From: EB88 sp965199135
GTDB taxonomy: Bacteria; Acidobacteriota; Terriglobia; Terriglobales; Acidobacteriaceae
Direction: 5' to 3'
Assembly: GCA_965199135.1 (NCBI GenBank)
Contig: OZ240685.1
Location: forward strand, 2,418,001-2,482,000
DNA: 64,000 nucleotides
In this document: positions 61,968 through 64,000 of the stretch, piece after piece
Layout: each line of letters begins with the position of its first letter
Position numbering within the stretch: the stretch's first letter is position 1
Notes under the pieces: model-generated
The model's database searches: none
Seen by the model: only the letters and a program-made list of their open reading frames with translations
What the model was told of the DNA's origin: nothing
Translations under genes and position numbers: made by a program

Positions 61968-64000
61968 ATGGACCTGAAGAAGACTCTTCGAAATAGCTGG
62001 AGAGCGCAGCGCACCTCGCTCTCGCAAGCGGTCATGGCGCTCGCCTGCTTCGTGCTGTTCCTGCTGGCGGCATTGCCAGCAGGCGCACAGAACAACTCGT
62101 ACATCACGCTTGCAGCATCCGCCACTTCGCTCCCGGCAGGGCAGGTGGAGAGCCTGCATGCAAATGTCTCCGCTCATGAAGTCGCAACCGTGGGTCTTGG
62201 CACGGTCGACTTCTGCGATGGGGCGTCAACAACGTGCACCGACATCCATCGGGTGGGCACCGCGCAGCTGGTTGAAAGTGGTGGTGCGACGCTGAGCGTT
62301 ACTCCCGGCCTGGGCAAACACAGCTACTATGCGATCTACCGCGGCATCACCGGCACCTACGGGCTCACGAGCAGCACCTCAAACACCGTGACTGTCACGG
62401 TCACCGGCATGGCGTCGAGCACGACTGCTTTGTCCGAGAGTGGAAACGCCGGCAACTACACGCTCACCGCGACGACTACAGGCAGTGGGTCGGGTGCGCC
62501 GCCGGCCGGCGTGGTGTCGTTTGTCGACCAGAATTTCGTCGGGAGTGGCCCGGGTGGCGGAACCCTGGGCACACGGCAGTTCGAGGGCGCCGCTACGCTC
62601 GGCTTTGCGACGCGCCAGGCCTCCCCTGCTGTCTACCCAAGCACGGTTGTCAGTGGCGACTTCAACGGAGACGGCAAGCCCGATGTTGCTGTTCTGAATA
62701 CACAGACCAGCGGCGTCACAGTGCTGCTGGGGAATGGCGATGGCACCTTTGGGGCGCCGCTGAGCACAGCAATCGACGCGAACAACGATGCGAATGTTTC
62801 AGCCGCTGTGGGTGATCTGAACAGCGACGGCAAGCTCGATCTCGTCGTCGCAGATGAAGATCTGAATCTCATCTGGGTTCTGCTCGGGAACGGCGATGGC
62901 ACCTTTCAGGTGGCTTCTTCAGCGCTGACCTGCGGAAGTTCACCAGCAGGAGTTGCCATCGCTGGCGTAAGCGGATCAGGCAATCTCGACATTGTGGTTG
63001 CAAATCATGTGGCCACGGGAACCGTGTGTGTGTTGCACGGCTACGGTGACGGAACCTTTGGCGACGCAGCTACTTACTCGATCGATGCAGGTGTGCCGAG
63101 AAGTGTCGCTGCAGGTGATTTCAACAAGGACGGGCTTCTCGACCTTGCGACCGCGAATCAGAACGGGTCTGTCTCTATCCTGCTCGCCCTGGCAGCGGGC
63201 GGGTATGCGCCGGCGGTGAGCTATCCGGTCTCCGGCGGCCTCCAGTCCATCGTCGTCGCAGATTTCAACGGGGATGGCAATCTGGACCTCGCCGGCGCAC
63301 AGGTTGAGGTAAATACCATCACGGTCTTGCTGGGGAGCGCCTCAGGCACATTCAAACAGGGCTCCCTCTCCAGCATATCCAGCAGCACCTACGGGCTCGT
63401 CTACGGAGACTTCAATAACGATGGCATCGTGGACCTGGCAGCGCTCGTGCTTCCTTCAAACGTGCAGGTGCTGACAGGTGTTGGCGATGGCAGCTTCGGC
63501 ACGCCGGTCAGCAGCGATCTCGCCGGGAGTGGTCCGCCGCTCGCCGTAGCAGCAGCCGACTACAACGGCGACGGCGAAGCAGATCTTGCCGCAGTCGGCA
63601 CATCGGTCCGGAGCATTACGGTGCTTCTCTCGCAGCTATCTGTCTCGTCGACATTAAGCAATGTGGCGGTGCCTGGCAGCGGTGCCCACACGATCGAGGC
63701 CCAGTACAGCGGCAGCGGATCGTTCAACCCGAGCCAGGGATCGACCACGGTCACGGCCGCCCCCATTGCGACGGCGCTGACACTAAGGCCGTCCGGCCCT
63801 GCCGCGCCGGGCGCCACGGTCACCCTCACGGCTACGGTGAGCCCGAACACTCTCACCGAGGGCTACAACGCAGTCGGGACCACAGTGGCGTTCTTTGAGG
63901 GCATGCACGAGCTCGGTACGGCCACCTTGACCCCCAATGGGCAGGCAACGTTTTCAACTACCATCCCTACCGGTCTTCCGGCCAGCATCTTCGCCAATTA
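61968..64000 (+). CDS. Secreted FG-GAP/VCBS and Ig-like repeat protein, N-terminal part (cut by right window edge)
   Basis: The frame from ATG 61968 runs open to the window end, 677 codons. A signal region (RAQRTSLSQAVMALACFVLF then LLAALPAGAQ) is followed by Ig-like strands (residues ~45-210), then six or so FG-GAP units with Ca2+-binding DxNxDGxxD motifs (DFNGDGKPD, DLNSDGKLD, DFNKDGLLD, DFNGDGNLD, DFNNDGIVD, DYNGDGEAD), then a further Ig-like repeat (TALTLRPSGPAAPGATVTLTATVSP). Such proteins are cell-surface or secreted beta-propellers, common in Acidobacteriota. Function unknown; the end is not seen. Confidence 0.88.
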   Translation, partial: MDLKKTLRNSWRAQRTSLSQAVMALACFVLFLLAALPAGAQNNSYITLAASATSLPAGQVESLHANVSAHEVATVGLGTVDFCDGASTTCTDIHRVGTAQLVESGGATLSVTPGLGKHSYYAIYRGITGTYGLTSSTSNTVTVTVTGMASSTTALSESGNAGNYTLTATTTGSGSGAPPAGVVSFVDQNFVGSGPGGGTLGTRQFEGAATLGFATRQASPAVYPSTVVSGDFNGDGKPDVAVLNTQTSGVTVLLGNGDGTFGAPLSTAIDANNDANVSAAVGDLNSDGKLDLVVADEDLNLIWVLLGNGDGTFQVASSALTCGSSPAGVAIAGVSGSGNLDIVVANHVATGTVCVLHGYGDGTFGDAATYSIDAGVPRSVAAGDFNKDGLLDLATANQNGSVSILLALAAGGYAPAVSYPVSGGLQSIVVADFNGDGNLDLAGAQVEVNTITVLLGSASGTFKQGSLSSISSSTYGLVYGDFNNDGIVDLAALVLPSNVQVLTGVGDGSFGTPVSSDLAGSGPPLAVAAADYNGDGEADLAAVGTSVRSITVLLSQLSVSSTLSNVAVPGSGAHTIEAQYSGSGSFNPSQGSTTVTAAPIATALTLRPSGPAAPGATVTLTATVSPNTLTEGYNAVGTTVAFFEGMHELGTATLTPNGQATFSTTIPTGLPASIFAN

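Overview
The window looks like a chromosomal segment of a soil-type Acidobacteriota, probably Acidobacteriaceae (Terriglobus, Granulicella or Edaphobacter-like). This is inferred from the high GC, the abundance of secreted glycoside hydrolases with '...AQ' signal-peptide ends, Tat-exported sugar enzymes, a BBP2-type porin, an FG-GAP/Ig repeat giant protein and many GTG/TTG starts. I saw no rRNA, tRNA, CRISPR array, insertion sequence or phage gene.

Layout. (1) 1-10.3 kb is a glycan-degradation district: GH92 alpha-mannosidase (cut by the left edge), GH20 hexosaminidase, CutC plus GH29 fucosidase, a NagB-II-like SIS deaminase plus a divergent GH18 protein, and GH36 alpha-galactosidase. Together these fit stripping and catabolism of GlcNAc-containing complex glycans. 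(2) 10.3-13.0 kb holds a PAS/GAF histidine kinase and a translationally coupled single-domain response regulator. (3) 13.2-26.3 kb is an exopolysaccharide block on the minus strand: an uncharacterised clan-A-like hydrolase, a Wzy-like polymerase/ligase, a polyprenyl-phosphate sugar transferase, GT4, a Wzc-like tyrosine autokinase, a Wza-like exporter and three GT2 enzymes. No Wzx flippase is present. (4) 26.5-33.4 kb is a Kdp potassium system: kdpE, a 34-aa membrane ORF, kdpF, kdpA, kdpB, kdpC on the minus strand and a short KdpD-like kinase divergent from kdpE, with a KdpE-like direct repeat in front of the transport genes.

(5) 33.5-41.6 kb carries amidohydrolase plus isoaspartyl peptidase (GTGA overlap), a YncE/phosphoesterase fusion, 5-formyl-THF cyclo-ligase, a porin and a MOSC protein. 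(6) 41.6-49.5 kb is a sugar cluster: an MFS sugar porter with an enlarged loop, three Tat-exported proteins (isomerase, Gfo/Idh/MocA oxidoreductase, isomerase), a hexose-6-phosphate mutarotase and a multi-spanning GT-C-like protein. (7) 50.2-57 kb holds a paralogue of the clan-A-like hydrolase followed by a Crp/Fnr regulator, then a thioredoxin-fold protein, CrcB, a 2-hydroxyacid dehydrogenase, two small proteins (one GIY-YIG-like) and type II NADH dehydrogenase. (8) 57-64 kb has a LamG-GH2 exo-glucosaminidase-like enzyme, UppP, and an FG-GAP/Ig repeat protein running off the right edge.

Themes: acquisition of complex polysaccharides and glycoproteins, building and perhaps remodelling of the cell's own exopolysaccharide, and potassium homeostasis. 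The least explained items are the paired clan-A-like hydrolases with the adjacent Crp regulator, CutC inside a glycan locus, the Tat-exported sugar-oxidation triad with its three 10-bp promoter repeats, and the non-canonical kdp arrangement with an extra small membrane ORF.
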